From Paulownia fortunei (Eukaryota; Streptophyta; Magnoliopsida; Lamiales; Paulowniaceae): DNA of 64,000 bases. The stretch's first letter is position 1; the number at the start of each line of letters is the position of its first letter. Positions 23,691 to 35,514 of the stretch are shown here, piece after piece. The DNA lies in assembly GCA_019321725.1 (NCBI GenBank), contig CM033116.1:13224841-13288840 (forward strand). Reading direction: 5' to 3'. The translations under genes and the position numbers were made by a program. The notes below the pieces were generated by a model, which did no database searches, had not been told where the DNA came from, and saw only the letters and a list, made by a program, of their open reading frames with translations.

Positions 23691-24742
23691 ATGGTGAGAA
23701 CTCGTGGTGAGAGCAGTGGTGGTGCCAGAGCACAGAGGAATGAGACACCCATCCCAGTTAATGATCAAGATACCATGATTAATCCGGTTAAAAACACTGA
23801 ATTGAAACGACAGTCCGAACAGATTCAACAATTGATATCGGCAGAGGGATAATGGTGAGCAACCACGGGTGGAGGTAAACCAACAGCGGGCAGACTATAT
23901 ATATATGGTAGGAGAACGATTTCGGAGACTGGATCCCCCAACATTTGAGGATGCTATTGATCCTACCGCTGCAGAGGACTGGTTGAGGACCCTGGAGAAC
24001 ATGTTTCAGTACAGTAGGGTGCCAGTAGAGGAGAGGGTAATGTGTGCAACTTTCATGCTTCGCGGTAGTGCAGGCCATTGGTGGGACATGATTAGCAGTA
24101 TAGAGGACATTACTACCATGAGCTGGGATAGATTCAAGGAGTTATTCCAAAACAAATATTTCACAGCTCCAGTCGCATGATGAAGATGAACGAGTTTATA
24201 CAACTGCGACAAGGAGCGATGACTGTTGGGGAATATATTCATAAATTTGAACAACTGTCCAGGTTTGCTACGCACATGGTCAGCACTGAAGTATTGAAAG
24301 GTAGAGAGATTTTTGGAGGTTTTGAGGGCCAGAGTTATACCGGGATGTGAATATGGTGGGTACTTCAAGGGTGACATTTTCACAGGTGGCTGAGAGGGCG
24401 TTGGTGCAGAACAGGCTGAATTGAGAATCATTCGTGCACATGAGGCTCGACAGCAGTTCAGACAGCCAGGGACAGAGATGGACTGTGGGGCAAAAGAGGC
24501 CATTCCAAATACAGAAGCCGATCCAAATACAGAAGTCGGGATTTAAATTTCAAGGAGAACAAGGCCAACAACAAGAAGGTCAAAATAAGAGGCCACGGGT
24601 CGAACAAGGAAAAGCACCAATGCCAGAAGCTGTGTGTCAGAAATGTGGTAATCGACATACTGGAGGCTGCTATATAGAAACCAAGATGTGTTTTCGATGT
24701 GGAATACCAGGACATATTGCTAAAATTTGCCTAGGTAAATAG
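23691..24742 (+). pseudogene. Gag of the nested chromovirus-like element, frameshifted
   Basis: Starts at ATG 23691 (MVRTRGESSGGARAQ). An in-frame stop comes at 23850, then a clear retrotransposon gag domain at 23869-24180 (DPTAAEDWLRTLENMF, CATFMLRGSAGHWWD, FKELFQNKYF), another frame change and YIHKFEQLSRFATHM, and a basic Gln-rich region. It ends with a CCHC zinc knuckle CFRCGIPGHIAKIC (about 24690-24732), here lacking the usual histidine spacing only slightly. Gag packages element RNA into particles; this copy cannot encode an intact protein. Confidence 0.88.
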
Positions 24743-24784
24743 AATCAGACCATCCAAAAGAATGTACCAGCCAAGGTATTCACC

Positions 24785-25267
24785 ATGACCAGGGCGGATG
24801 TAGAAGCAAATCCATCGGTGGTAACAGGTACACTTTATATTTCTAGTGTTCCAACACTTGTATTATTTGATTCTGGAGCCACGCATTCATTTGCATCCAC
24901 TGAGTACGTGAAGAGGCTGGGTAGAATACCAGATGTAGCAGAAATCAGTTATAGTGTAACAGTTCCCTCTGGAGATGCTAGACAAACCGATTGAATTTTG
25001 AGAGCTTGTGCTATACTTGTTGAAGGTAGAGAATTACATGCTGATTTGATTGTACTGGATATGAATGATTATGATGTTATTTTGGCCATGGATTGGTTGT
25101 CAAAGTATGGGGCTACTATCAACTGTAAGGAAAAGACGGTGACATTTCAACTTTCTGGGAAAGAGTCTTTCACATTTGCCAGCATTGTGAAGAATTTCAG
25201 ATTTTCTATGATTTCAGCAGTGAAGGCACAACGATTACTCGATGATGGTTGCGAAGGTACTTGGTGA
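24785..25267 (+). pseudogene. Aspartic protease of the nested element
   Basis: A clear retropepsin with an intact active-site motif LFDSGATHSF (about 24866-24895) and the downstream conserved ILAMDWLSKYGATINC (about 25078-25125). One in-frame stop at 24992-24994 separates the two halves, and another stop ends the frame at 25265. It would normally cleave the Gag-Pol precursor. Confidence 0.88.
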
Positions 25268-25316
25268 GTGTCATGAACATTGAGGAACAACACCCCACAC
25301 TACTCTGAGTGAAATA

Positions 25317-25643
25317 CCAGTGGTACGGGAATATACTGAAGTATTCCCAGATGATCTCCCGGGACTGCCACCAGATCGTGAAATAAAGTTTGTTATTGAC
25401 ATACAACCAGGAACATCTTCAATCTCAAAAACTCCCTACAGAATGGCTCCATTGGAGTTAAAAGAATTGAAAGTACAATTACAAGACTTGTTGGACAAGG
25501 GATTCATCAGACCGAGCTTTTCACCTTGGGGAGCACCAGTTCTATTTGTACGTAAGAAGGATGGCACCATGAGACTGTGCATCGATTATCGAGAGTTGAA
25601 TAGGGTAACAATTAAGAATAAGTATCCGTTACCCAGAATCGAT
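25317..25643 (+). pseudogene. Reverse transcriptase N-terminal fragment fused to LTR
   Basis: The fragment [18 protein letters not shown], then [40 protein letters not shown] and RIDD covers RT motifs up to about domain 2. The frame then runs directly into LTR sequence at the shared bases GATGAC (25641-25646). The catalytic YxDD region and everything after it are gone. Confidence 0.92.
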
Positions 25644-25951
25644 GACGACCTGTTGGGCTATTTTGTTGGCTTGTTATATTTTGAGTCTGGTGTATTATGT
25701 TTTTAGATTGGTACTATATATCTCTTTTAAAACTTTACTGTAGTTAAGTATGTAAATATTGTGGTTGTTGTGGGTGTTGTGTTTTTATATAAATACTGAT
25801 CCTTCTATTTTAAACAGGGTTGTGTATGTAAGAAGTGATTTAGCTTTTCTTAAAATGTTAAAAAAAAAAATATTCCTTGCATGCACACAGGTTCTATCAT
25901 GTCAAATTATACAATATATATGGTTGTGTAGGAATGGGGGGGGGGGTTACA
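25641..25951 (+). repeat. 3' LTR remnant of the nested element (last 311 bp)
   Basis: Matches 23208-23519 of the 5' LTR closely from GATGACGACCTGTTGGGC to the end. The G-run before TTACA differs slightly in length. Confidence 0.95.
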
Positions 25952-26112
25952 ATAGTAATAAAGAAAAATATTACCTTACCTAAGAAGATGATCTAAATGC
26001 TAGGATTGTTAGTTTACAATAAAAGTTGAAGCCATGGAACTTAAAAAAGTAAAGGAAATCAAATCTGTACAAGAGGAAGAAGTTTGTAGCAATTGTGAAC
26101 TTTTGGGGCACT
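25952..26112 (+). pseudogene. Family G gag, continuation after the nested element
   Basis: Resumes with NKEKYYL just after the ATAGT duplication and runs to a GNCELLGH-type knuckle near 26090-26110, where a second insertion interrupts it. Confidence 0.75.
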
Positions 26113-29042
26113 TGTAATACCCAATCCTCACACTACTCACTTGGTCAATGTGATTCATGCATTACATGCTACTTATATACTAATTTGCATTAACATTTAC
26201 ATGGCATCTTATATAGCATTCTTAATCATTAGACCTCTAATGCTATCACATGATATTAGTAGTTGAAATCTTATAACTTGAGTAAGAAATTCATATTTAG
26301 ATAAGAGAAAGAATAGATTGGTCAATCTATTGAATATTCATAGGTTATATGTTATAATTTTAGAAGTAATTAAATGTATTACTAGTAAGCTAATATATTT
26401 CGATTCAACTAGATCAATATGTTTTAAAGGTATACATCCATAAACTAATAATACTTAGGATATTAAACATGATTTAATTTGATTTAAGTGTCATATTTCA
26501 AGGTCCATATGTGCATATAATTTTAGAAATGAAAATTAGACAATCTATTTAAGAATCGGATGCCAATCGATTTAAAGATCGAATCAACAGTTAAGAAATT
26601 AGGGTAGAATTTATTATCCGATCATACAAAAATTAAAATAACTTGTAATTAAGGAATAAATGTTGAGAAACACCAGATTAGAGGTGTGTAAGTTGTGTAT
26701 AATATCATATTTAACATTTGCCACCTCAAGTTTTGCCACCTCATGCTTTCTTATTAAGCTTAAGCTAACACCTCAAACCCTTTACCCTTAAGTCATGATC
26801 AGACCCTCATTTCAGTCATTTTAAGATTCCAAACACACACCTTAAGATCTCCAAGTGCTCCAAATTGATTCCAAGTTGAAATAAAAGCAAGAAAAGCAAA
26901 GAAGAAGTGATTACCATCAAGTTTAACTTTAAAATCTGCATAGGTAACATTTTCTACGAATTTGCCTTTGGTTTTTAGATTATTCTGAATGGGTTTATTA
27001 TTTATTAAGCTTTCAATATCTCTTATAAAAGTGTTAGAAAGATTTTAGTTAGACTTTGGTGTACAAAGAAAGGGTTTTTGATGACAAACACTTAATAGGA
27101 AATACTTGTCGCAGAAATAGTCACCTTACTGTTTTCTTATGTTTTAGGTTTCAAACGTGTATGGTATGCTGAATAAAACCTAGAATTATTACCATTTACA
27201 TGTCCACATATGAGTTAATAGTATTATAATTAATTTGGATCGATTAGAAATTGAAATAGAGCATGATATTGGAGAAACACTCAAACTGCCAAAGTAGCAA
27301 AATCTGTTTTGGTGTGCTATGAAGGAGACTGAATTAGGAGAGCTAAATCCTTGAGTTTTGAAAAAAATATGAGCTGTTTGTCTCTATTCTAAAAATTTGA
27401 GAGTGATTGAATATACTTAAGGGTGCCAAAACCATTAATGTCATGAAGTGCGCAAAACTGTCATGATAGGAAAAATCTGTTTCAGTATGCTATGAAGGGA
27501 GCTGAACTTGGGAAGCTATATCCGTGTGTTTTAGCCAATCTAGGTATGATAAAAATTAGGGAGTGAATGAAAATGTTTAAGGATGTCAAAATCATCTTGC
27601 AAATTAATGTGACAGCAAGAAAATGTGAAGTTGTGAATCTATCTCATTTGGTTCATTAACATGTTCCAGCATAAATGTGGTGCATTTGATCTCTAACATT
27701 TGAGAAGATTTTATAAGAGTTATAATACATCAGTTAAGTGATGTTATTATACATTTAAGATATGGAATAAAGGTTCGTAAAAGGTTGTATTCGGTTATAG
27801 TTTCTAAGTGGTAAGGTTTTTTAGCTAAATTGAGATTCAAGAACTTTATACTACATTAGGTATAATGAACTTGTTAATTGAGGATAATGATTTATATCTT
27901 ATACTTTTACAGATTATTTCACATCTAGGATTGGGAAGTAATGCTTAGGAAACCTAGAAGTAACACACAACTGATCAAAGGTAAGTGAAAATCTATTTGT
28001 AACTACAATGTATGGGCATAGTATTTCTTGCCTTATTTATATTAAATGTGATCCTTGTATCTTGATAAGTATTATAAATATCTTATAGTGCATACGTTGC
28101 TTGGATGATGGGATATGTGATCCGTTATGTTATTGAACATGCTATTCATCAATATTTACATGTGCATGCATAACACGTGCTCACAGTTGAGGTTTTGCAT
28201 GTATAACATTATTTTTAAAAAGAAAATATTTTGGTTGGCCACTACTAGCGTACCGAGACCTGTGTGGTTTATTTATATGATATTTTGGGGCACTGCGAGT
28301 ATTACTTCTCAGAGGATCATAGGGGTAGACAGGGGGTGTACCTCTGGTAGTCATAAGAGGGTGGACCACTTGACTGTGCCCTTTCGATGCTGCTGGTGGG
28401 AAGACTTCTGGAGGATCATAGGGGAAGACAGGGAGTGGACCTCTGGTGATCCCAAGAGATGGCCCCCGATTGTGTCGATCTATTTATGGTCATGTGATTA
28501 TTAATATTGTTGAGAGCTCTATTCAGTACATAGTAGATGGGCCAAGGGCCCAATGATGGAAAATGACTTTGAATGAACTATTTTTGATGCATAAGTTTGT
28601 ATTTTTGTCATGATCTCCTAGAAATGCATCACATATATATTGGATTATCTCTTCAACATGCATAATTTTTACTTACTGAGTGTTAGCTCACATAGTTCAT
28701 ACATTGTAGGTAAGCATGGTGATACCTGAGACTTTGAAACTTACTGGACTGGTTGTTGGAGCTCCTGGAGGCTTCTGAGGATCACTGTACATAGATGACG
28801 ACCTGTTGGGTTGTGTTGTGGGCATATTCTAATTTTTACAATCATTATTATTGTGTAAATTGTTATCTATATAAAAAGGGTTGGAAGATGCAAAATGTCC
28901 TTACTTCTTCCAAAAGCATAGGCTATTATTTTGATTTTTGAGTCTATTGTATTATAACTTTGAGATGTCGTGTCCTATATACTCTTGAAATTTTATAGTA
29001 AATAAGTTTGAGAATAGTGTGATTGTGATTATTGTTGTGTGA
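26113..29042 (+). mobile_element. Second LTR of the chromovirus-like family, diverged, 3' end lost
   Basis: Begins TGTAATACCC and follows the order of the 18923 LTR (CACTACTCACTTGG, ATTCATGCATTACATG, the middle found in the inverted copy, then GGTGATACCTGAG, GATGACGACCTGTTGG near 28795) but stops near 29042 short of the expected TTACA end. It is clearly older than the 18923 copy. It contains two copies of a 99 bp unit starting GAGGATCATAGGGG at 28312 and 28411, in place of the minisatellite of the other copies. No primer site or coding part follows, so it is a truncated solo LTR. Confidence 0.8.
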
Positions 29043-29057
29043 CGATAACTTATAATC

Positions 29058-29330
29058 ACCATTCCATTTTTCATATTCTGAAACTTATAATCCATAATGG
29101 AGAAATTATCTCAATTTCAGTTAGTGAGATGATAACCATGTCCAACCGCTGCATTCACAAAAACTATCAAACTTTCATTCTTATACAGCTCCACATACAA
29201 AATTCCTTGAGGAGACTTTGTAAGCATTTATGCATGAACAAACAAACTTTAACAAACTTTAATTATCCTATTCTTGTTCTAAAAATAATTTGGAGCTTAA
29301 GAGACATTCCATTAACAAGGTGAGCTTGCA
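29058..29330 (+). pseudogene. Family G gag, C-terminal piece
   Basis: CACCATTCCATTTTTCATAT and the following ATTCTGAAACTTATAATCC match the gag region at 11950-11985 of copy A, and a degraded LE(E)TL segment follows. About 60-70 bp of gag are missing at the junction with the LTR, so a small deletion accompanied or followed the insertion. Confidence 0.65.
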
Positions 29331-30074
29331 AAAGAAATTTGGGTTGGAGTAGAAGATAAATGTGGGGGGGTTTCTCTTCTAAAAAAAATAAAATTTCAAA
29401 GTGTTAAAAATATTACGATTGCAACTGAAAATAGGATATTGCTAAATCAATAAGAATGATGAAAAATGATCCAATTCAATAAAAATAGGCCCCGGTGTTG
29501 AAGTTCATGGAGTATGAGAATTCTTTATTAATAAACTCTATGTCTCTAATCCAATGAAGTTTTTAAAACCTTTGTTGCATCCTATCCTTTTATTTCTTAG
29601 CAACATCACTACTCTTTGGCCCAATTACAATCTTTGTTGAAGACTTTTTTATTTCGTGTGGTACCTTCGATGTAGTGGAGATTTGTACCAAAGGAAGAGA
29701 GTATGATGTTTAACCTTTCTATAATAGATTGGGTGATTATTTTTCTAAGGTTTTATGGAATTTCACTAGTTTGAAGCATGCATGATTTTGTTACTATTGA
29801 CATTAACAATTCACACACACTTGAGTATGCTTATTGTGGAAATGTATAAACTTTTGAATGGCTAAGGGTTATATTCAGCACTTGTTTGATTTCATTTCCA
29901 TATTACTTTGTTGCTTCCTGAGAATAATGGTTGAAAGTTAGTTATCATAGGTGTTTGTGAGTATCACTGCTGAAAACCCTCATGAGATTATAACTCGTCC
30001 TCTATGGGTCACGTAGGGTTTTAAAGGCTTGTTGTATATGGTAAATACAATCATGATCTCCTAAGAAAGTGGAT
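29331..30074. other. Family G 3' internal region, no pol
   Basis: A G-rich AAATGTGGGGGGGTT near 29360 looks like a polypurine tract. The rest is non-coding and leads up to the LTR at 30075. All of protease to integrase is missing between this and the gag piece before it. Confidence 0.45.
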
Positions 30075-31327
30075 TGATAAGTGTATACTTTGATATATTT
30101 TTGTATCAAATCTTTTATACTTTTCTTGCTTTATTCTTGTTAATATTATAATTTTATTAATTTTTTGTATTAGGGAATCGACAAATAAAAATAGCTAAAA
30201 TAAAATTAAAGAAGATAATACGTTTCGTGAGCAAGTTAGGAGATAATATTTTATTGGGTCAAAAAAGCATCACAATTAGAAGAAATCACTTGGACTTTGC
30301 AAGTGATTGTTGGGCTTGCATTAAATTCAAAATAAGCATGTTTCCAGACTTGTGCAATTGTTTTATTTTCAATATAACTCTATGCTCAAAAGTCTTATAG
30401 ACCTAATTCTTACTTCATTTGAAAGTCAAGAGATAGAACTAGTGATTGTTGGGCTTACATTAAATTCAAAATAAGCATGTTTCCAGACTTGTGCAATTGT
30501 TTTATTTTCAATATAACTCTATGCTCAAAAGTCTTATAGACCTAATTCTTACTTCATTTGAAAGTCAAGAGATAGAACTATAACTTTGTTGTTGAAAGTT
30601 CAACCCAATTCAGCTTTGAGTATAGTAGAAAATTCATCTAAATATGTGCTTTGGAAAAGATTTATCTATGTTGACACATCTCCTTAAATCAAGTATAACT
30701 TTTTCCTTAGTGGTTGAAATTAGGAGATTAAAGTTGAAAAATGAAGCTAAGACAAATATGCAATTCTTCTATTAATTATTTTTCCAAATTTAGTTGGTTG
30801 GAAGGAGAAAAATGTGTGATAAAATTTGGATTTGAAAAGGACATATGAATTTAGAGCACATTTGAAGTTAATTTGGAGTGCATTTGGAGTGAATTTGGAG
30901 ATGCCAATTAATGCACTCTTCTACTATAAATAGGGGCTCTTAGATGGCATTCAAGACACACAAAAACCCTTAGTGTGGAAAAAAAAGTTTTATTATTGTC
31001 TTTTTTAGGCTAAGTTTTTCAGTAGTAATGTAAATTTTCTAGTAGTAATAGAAATATATTCTTTAGTTTCTCTTCTATTTTTAGCCTTTGCTACTTTGGT
31101 AATGTCTTTTTAAATTTCATTTAAGCTGATGAAAAAGGGTGATGCTCTTGTGATATCTTTATTATAGAATAACATTTCTTTATATTCTAAGCCACATTCA
31201 ACCTATTTTTTAAGAAATATAAACCTGAAAACTTCAAACAACTTCCTTGTGGATCGACCTAGAACTCACGAGAAATTTATTACTTGACACAACCTGTATT
31301 TGGATTTGCAACCTTAAAGTTGTAGTA
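30075..31327 (+). mobile_element. Family G LTR, diverged shorter form, with internal 139-bp tandem duplication
   Basis: Begins TGATAAGTGTATACTTTGAT and ends TTGTAGTA. It shares its first about 120 bp and its last few hundred bp with the LTRs at 14368 and 16401 but is 1253 bp long with a different middle. Two nearly identical 139-bp units lie at 30302-30440 and 30441-30579. A primer site follows, so it acts as a 5' LTR; it could also be the 3' LTR of the element to its left in a tandem arrangement. Confidence 0.8.
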
Positions 31328-31328
31328 A

Positions 31329-31352
31329 GTTTTTGGTGCCATTACCGGGGAA
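31329..31352 (+). other. Primer binding site, tRNA-Asp type
   Basis: GTTTTTGGTGCCATTACCGG directly after the LTR; a slightly different variant from that at 18010. Confidence 0.75.
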
Positions 31353-31505
31353 GGTAAGTATTCACGTTATAAATATTTTCTCTTTGTAAATATTGTGTGA
31401 TTATATGTTTATATGGTATTGTAGTTATAATTCTCGTCATTAATTTGAAACAATTCTGAAACTTTATTTAGAAATTTATTTGATTCACTTGCACACATTT
31501 CTACC

Positions 31506-31873
31506 ATGGTTGAAAATGAAAGTGTTCATGATAAAAATGAGAATCAATAGGTGTGGACCATGCATTATTACTTGCAACTTCCTTGAATTTTTTCTCCTTC
31601 TTGCTTTATTTTTTCTCTCAATGTAATAACTTTTGATTCAAGCTAGGTATAATCCCTTTACCTTTTAATTTCTATGATTTAGACGCTAAAAGCCTTTACT
31701 TGCATTTGAAAGAATTTGATGAAGTATGTACTACTTTCGAAGATCATACCTGTATAAATGAGATCATTAAACTCAAATTATTTCTTTTTTCTTTCAAAGA
31801 TAAAGCAAAAACATGGCTTAACTCTTTAAAACCTAGCTCAGTTGGCACTTGGCAAGAAATGCAAGTTGAATTT
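31506..31873 (+). pseudogene. Family G gag N-terminal part
   Basis: Starts at ATG 31506 (MVENESVHDKNENQ, then a stop). The frame 31700-31873 reads LHLKEFDEVCTTFEDH, then FKDKAKTWLNSLKP and GTWQEMQVEF, the core of the retrotransposon gag domain, with few breaks. The homology ends at 31873; the frame then continues for some codons into unrelated sequence. The missing remainder of gag lies close by in reverse orientation (next feature). Confidence 0.85.
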
Positions 31874-32049
31874 CCGTGCACTTGTGATTTGCAACATATA
31901 TTTTACGAACAAAAGGATTATCCAAAATGATAGGAATCTGTGTATGTGTACGTGCAACAGGCTATGTGTCCAAAATAATAAAATTAATGAAAAAGTAAAA
32001 CGTATCAATTTATACCAGCACATCTTCTACTACTCATTTTTGGAACTTT

Positions 32050-33362
32050 AATTAAATGGTAAACTAGTTGGAGTGCAACGACAGTTGTTTAAGTTCTCCC
32101 AAACCTAACTATTCATAAACTGAGAAACGTAGAAGTTTTACACCAGCACCAAGATCAAGCAAAGCACACTCTATTCTATTGTTTCCTATGGTACATGAAA
32201 TGGTTGGACAATCTGGATCTTTGTACTTGGGAGGAGTGAATTGTTGAATGATGAACTAACACTCTCAGTTAAAAATGCCTTCTTTTGTACATGATGTTTT
32301 CTTTTGATTGTACACAAATCTTTCAAAATTTTGGCATAAGGTGGAACTTGTTTGATTGCATCCAACAATGGAATATTAATCTTAACTTTCTTAAAAACTT
32401 GAAAGGTTTTAGCATTTGAGTTCAACATTTGATTCGGTTGCAATCTTTGAGGAAAATGAGCAAGTGAGTTTTTTTTTTCATCATTTTCAAACTCACCTTT
32501 ATTAAACATACACTCATCATCAAGACGATTTTCATTCTTCATTTCTGAAGGTTGGTTAGAAACTTTCTCCTTTGGATGAATAGTCTTGTCAACAATTTTT
32601 CCATTTTGAAGAGTTCTGAAGTTTGGTTATTGATGTTTGTTTGTCCATGTATAAATTCTTGCAAAGTCTCCTTAAGGGATTTTGTATATGAAGCTTAATA
32701 AGAAGGAAAGTTTGGTGGCTTTTGTGAATACAGCGATTGGGCATGGTTCTCATCTCTCCAACTAAAATTGAGATGAATTCTCTATTATGAATTGTAAGTT
32801 TCAGAATATAGAGAATGAAAAGGTTTTTTGAATATGTTCATGACATTTGCTTGTGCTGGAATATTTAGGCATTCATTGGTTGACTGTCCAACAAGTTCAC
32901 AGATGCTACAAACTTCTTCATCTTGCACAAGTTTGATTTCTTTTACTTTTTCAAGTTCCACGGTCTCAATATTTCTTGTTAAATTAGTAATCCTAGCATT
33001 TAGATCATCTTCTTGACTAAGATAATATTTTTCTTTATTACTAGTAGTAAGATTAGATCTATTAGAACTTTTAAAAGAATTAACACTATATTCAGAGTTT
33101 TCTGTCAAATGTTCCAAATATTCCAGGGCTTCATCAGATTCTTTATCAAAAAACTCATCATTACACATTATTTTAATAAATTATTTTATTTTAGGAGTTA
33201 AACCTTTATAAAAAAAATTAATTAAGTATTATTTTTCAAAACCATGATGTGGGCATAAATTCAACAAATTTTAAAAATTTTCCCAATATTTAAAGAGAGC
33301 TTCATTAGAATTTTGAGAAAAATTTTGGGTTTGACTTTTCAAAGTATTAGTTTATGAGTTGG
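32050..33362 (-). pseudogene. Family G-like gag C-terminal half and protease start, inverted
   Basis: Read downwards from 33362 it continues gag almost where the plus-strand fragment stops: SQTQNFSQNSNEALF, CPHHGFEK, then the open frame 33168-32785 (CNDEFFDKESDEALEYLEHL, CSICELVGQSTNECLNI). It goes on through 32542-32186 (INIPLLDAIKQVPPYAKILK) to a protease active-site region LLDLGAGV near 32150 and LGLGELK-like sequence. The protease keeps the D-L-G core but has stops. The orientation is opposite to the flanking gag and pol pieces. Confidence 0.8.
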
Positions 33363-33369
33363 AAAGCAC

Positions 33370-33723
33370 TCATGATACCTATACACCCTATCCCAGTAAG
33401 TGAAATTTTTGACTGTTGGGGTATTGACTTCATGGGACTACTTTCATTATCATTTGGTTTTATTTAGATATTGGTTGCCATATATTATGTCTCAAAATAG
33501 ATCAAGGCAATTCTCTGTAGAAACAATGATCACAAATAGTAATAAATTTTTGAAAGAAAATAATTTAAGTTGATTTGGAATTCCTCAATCCATTATCAGT
33601 GCTAGGGAAAAATATTTTTGTAACAAAGTTTTAGGAACTTTAATGACGAAATATAGAATCATAAATGAAGTTGAAATGCCTTATCACCCTTAAACAAATA
33701 GACAAGTTGAACTTACAAATAGG
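33370..33723 (+). pseudogene. Integrase core fragment, out of order
   Basis: Encodes, with stops, the integrase core: FDCWGIDFMGLLSLSFG (first catalytic Asp), then NNDHK, and a Q-(T/I)-x-QVEL-like end. It parallels 42560-42880. It lies between the inverted gag block and the Athila-like LTR, far from the pol gene it belongs to. Confidence 0.75.
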
Positions 33724-35514
33724 GAGTGTTAATTTTTAATATAATGGTGAGTTGAGTATCGTATCCAAAGGGATTGTAATCAAAAGTTGCATTAAGTACC
33801 ATAGTTCAAATAGTCCTAATTTTATTTAGAAGATCAAATGATGATTAGAAAACAAAGTACAGTAAGATAAAAATGCAAAGACAAGAGTGGAGTTTTTAGA
33901 AACAATATAACAAACACCTTATGAGCAAGATATTTTAGAGGAATGACTCACGTAATTATCACCTATATTCTTTCTTCCAAAATATATCAATTCAAGTCAA
34001 TAACACATGTAAGTTAAGAATTTCTAAACTCATCAATTCCCTCTCTCGAGTGCCGAATTGACTATGAGTTCAAACATAAATTTCAATATCTCTATAAAAA
34101 TTCAAGAATAAAACTCTACAAAAGTTCAATGAATTCTTTTTCAAAACTTCAAAGGTTTCATTAGCTTCTCAACTCTATGATTCCTAGGTTGTGTTATGCC
34201 TATGATCATGTATAATCTTCCCTATCTCGAGTGTCAAATCTCATACGTCAAACAATCTCAATTAGTGATCAATTAATCAAAATGAAATACTAAATAAGAT
34301 AACACAAACAAGATGAAGAACTTGAACTAATATTATTTGAAATTCAAAACATAGGATTAAATAAGGTTACATCATCCTCTAGAAAGAAATGTTTAGTTTA
34401 CCATGGATGAATACAACTTCAAGAAATAAATAAGAAAGAACATGAAAATTGTTTACCAATTTGTGAAAGAAATGGTTGAAGCTCTCATTATCTCCAAGAA
34501 TAGCTTGCTTCTTTCCAAGAATGGCTACCTTTTGTTCTAAGAACTAATCCTTCCCCATTTTGATTGATGTTGATCTTCCCCTTTTAAATTTCTTCCCAAT
34601 GATTCTTTCCCCAAGAGTCTTCCAAAAGAAACTTTGAAATCCTTCCATTTTTCTTGGCTTTTGTTCAAAATAAACCTGAAATCATTCCCCTTTTCTTGGT
34701 TTTTTCTCCTTTTTCTCTCCACCAATTTAGTGTATCCACTAGAGCATCACATAGGTAATGATGTATAGGTGTATTTAATGTGTATATCTCATAAAAATGC
34801 CAAAATTCATGATCCATTGCCACTTGTCGCAAAGAAAACACATCAGCATCTTTTTGGTTAGCAGGATAGTGCCCTGTTTTGGTGCCTTGGCATCTTGTAT
34901 TCTATTTTGGTAGCCTCAGATGGCACCTAGGCACCCTGTTTTAGCGCCCAGGTGCCTATGCTTCAGTACTTTTGCACTATATAACCTCTTACAACTACTT
35001 TTTGACCTCTTTCAAGGATGAATTAGTTTTTGATGTCTTCTAATAAATTATATCTCTGTGTCTTGGATTTCCACAGAAACTTGAATCAACTAAATATGAA
35101 ATTTTTTGTGAGAGTTATACTAGAAATACTAAGATGTGTCATCCTAGAAAATTGCAGCCCAGTGCTGGTTATTAAACTCGATTTTTCTCATTGAGATCGA
35201 TCGAATTAGATTTTGTGGTAAACATAGAAATTGTAGATCTATGTCTTGAATTTCCAATGGAAGAAGAATAAAGTTAATATGAAATTTGGGCTGAGAGTTA
35301 TGATTGAAATACAAAAACTATCATTAATAACACCACAACTCGAATTCTTCAACGTTTCGACCAACTTTTTGATTTCTTTTCATTTTCTTCTCTTATTGTT
35401 ATTTCCTACAAGATTTCAAAAAAAAAAATGCATAAAAAATAATAAAAATGCTTGAAAACAAACTAAATATTAATCAAAAGGCATATAAATTATTGGTATA
35501 AAACCAACTTATCA
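33724..35514 (-). repeat. 3' LTR of the Athila-like element, outer end truncated
   Basis: Collinear with 38355-40274 from GTGTTAATTTTTAATATAAT (33728) to ACCAACTTATCA (35514). Short GCGCC/GGTGCC/CTAGGCACC words cluster at 34865-34970. Confidence 0.88.

Larger units (their letters stand above)
18923..25951 (+). mobile_element. Nested chromovirus-like Ty3/gypsy element, deleted and rearranged, ATAGT target duplication
   Basis: A 7029 bp element running from TGTGATACCC to GGGTTACA and flanked on both sides by ATAGT (18918-18922 and 25952-25956), so insertion into the family G gag gene is certain. Order: rearranged 5' LTR (18923-23519), iMet primer site, gag with CCHC knuckle, protease, N-terminal piece of reverse transcriptase, then a 311-bp remnant of the 3' LTR. 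RNase H, integrase and most of RT are lost. It cannot move by itself. Assignment to the chromovirus (Tekay/Del-like) group rests on the LTR ends, the primer site and the gag/protease motifs. Confidence 0.9.

Noticed and set aside
25320..25706. Chimeric RT-LTR open frame of 128 codons as a new gene
   Set aside because: It results from a deletion in a dead element. The last about 20 codons are LTR sequence, with no sign of selection.
30075..31327. This LTR as the matching 3' LTR of the element starting at 16401
   Set aside because: Length (1253 versus 1609 bp) and middle sequence differ too much for twin LTRs of one insertion, though a shared tandem arrangement cannot be excluded.
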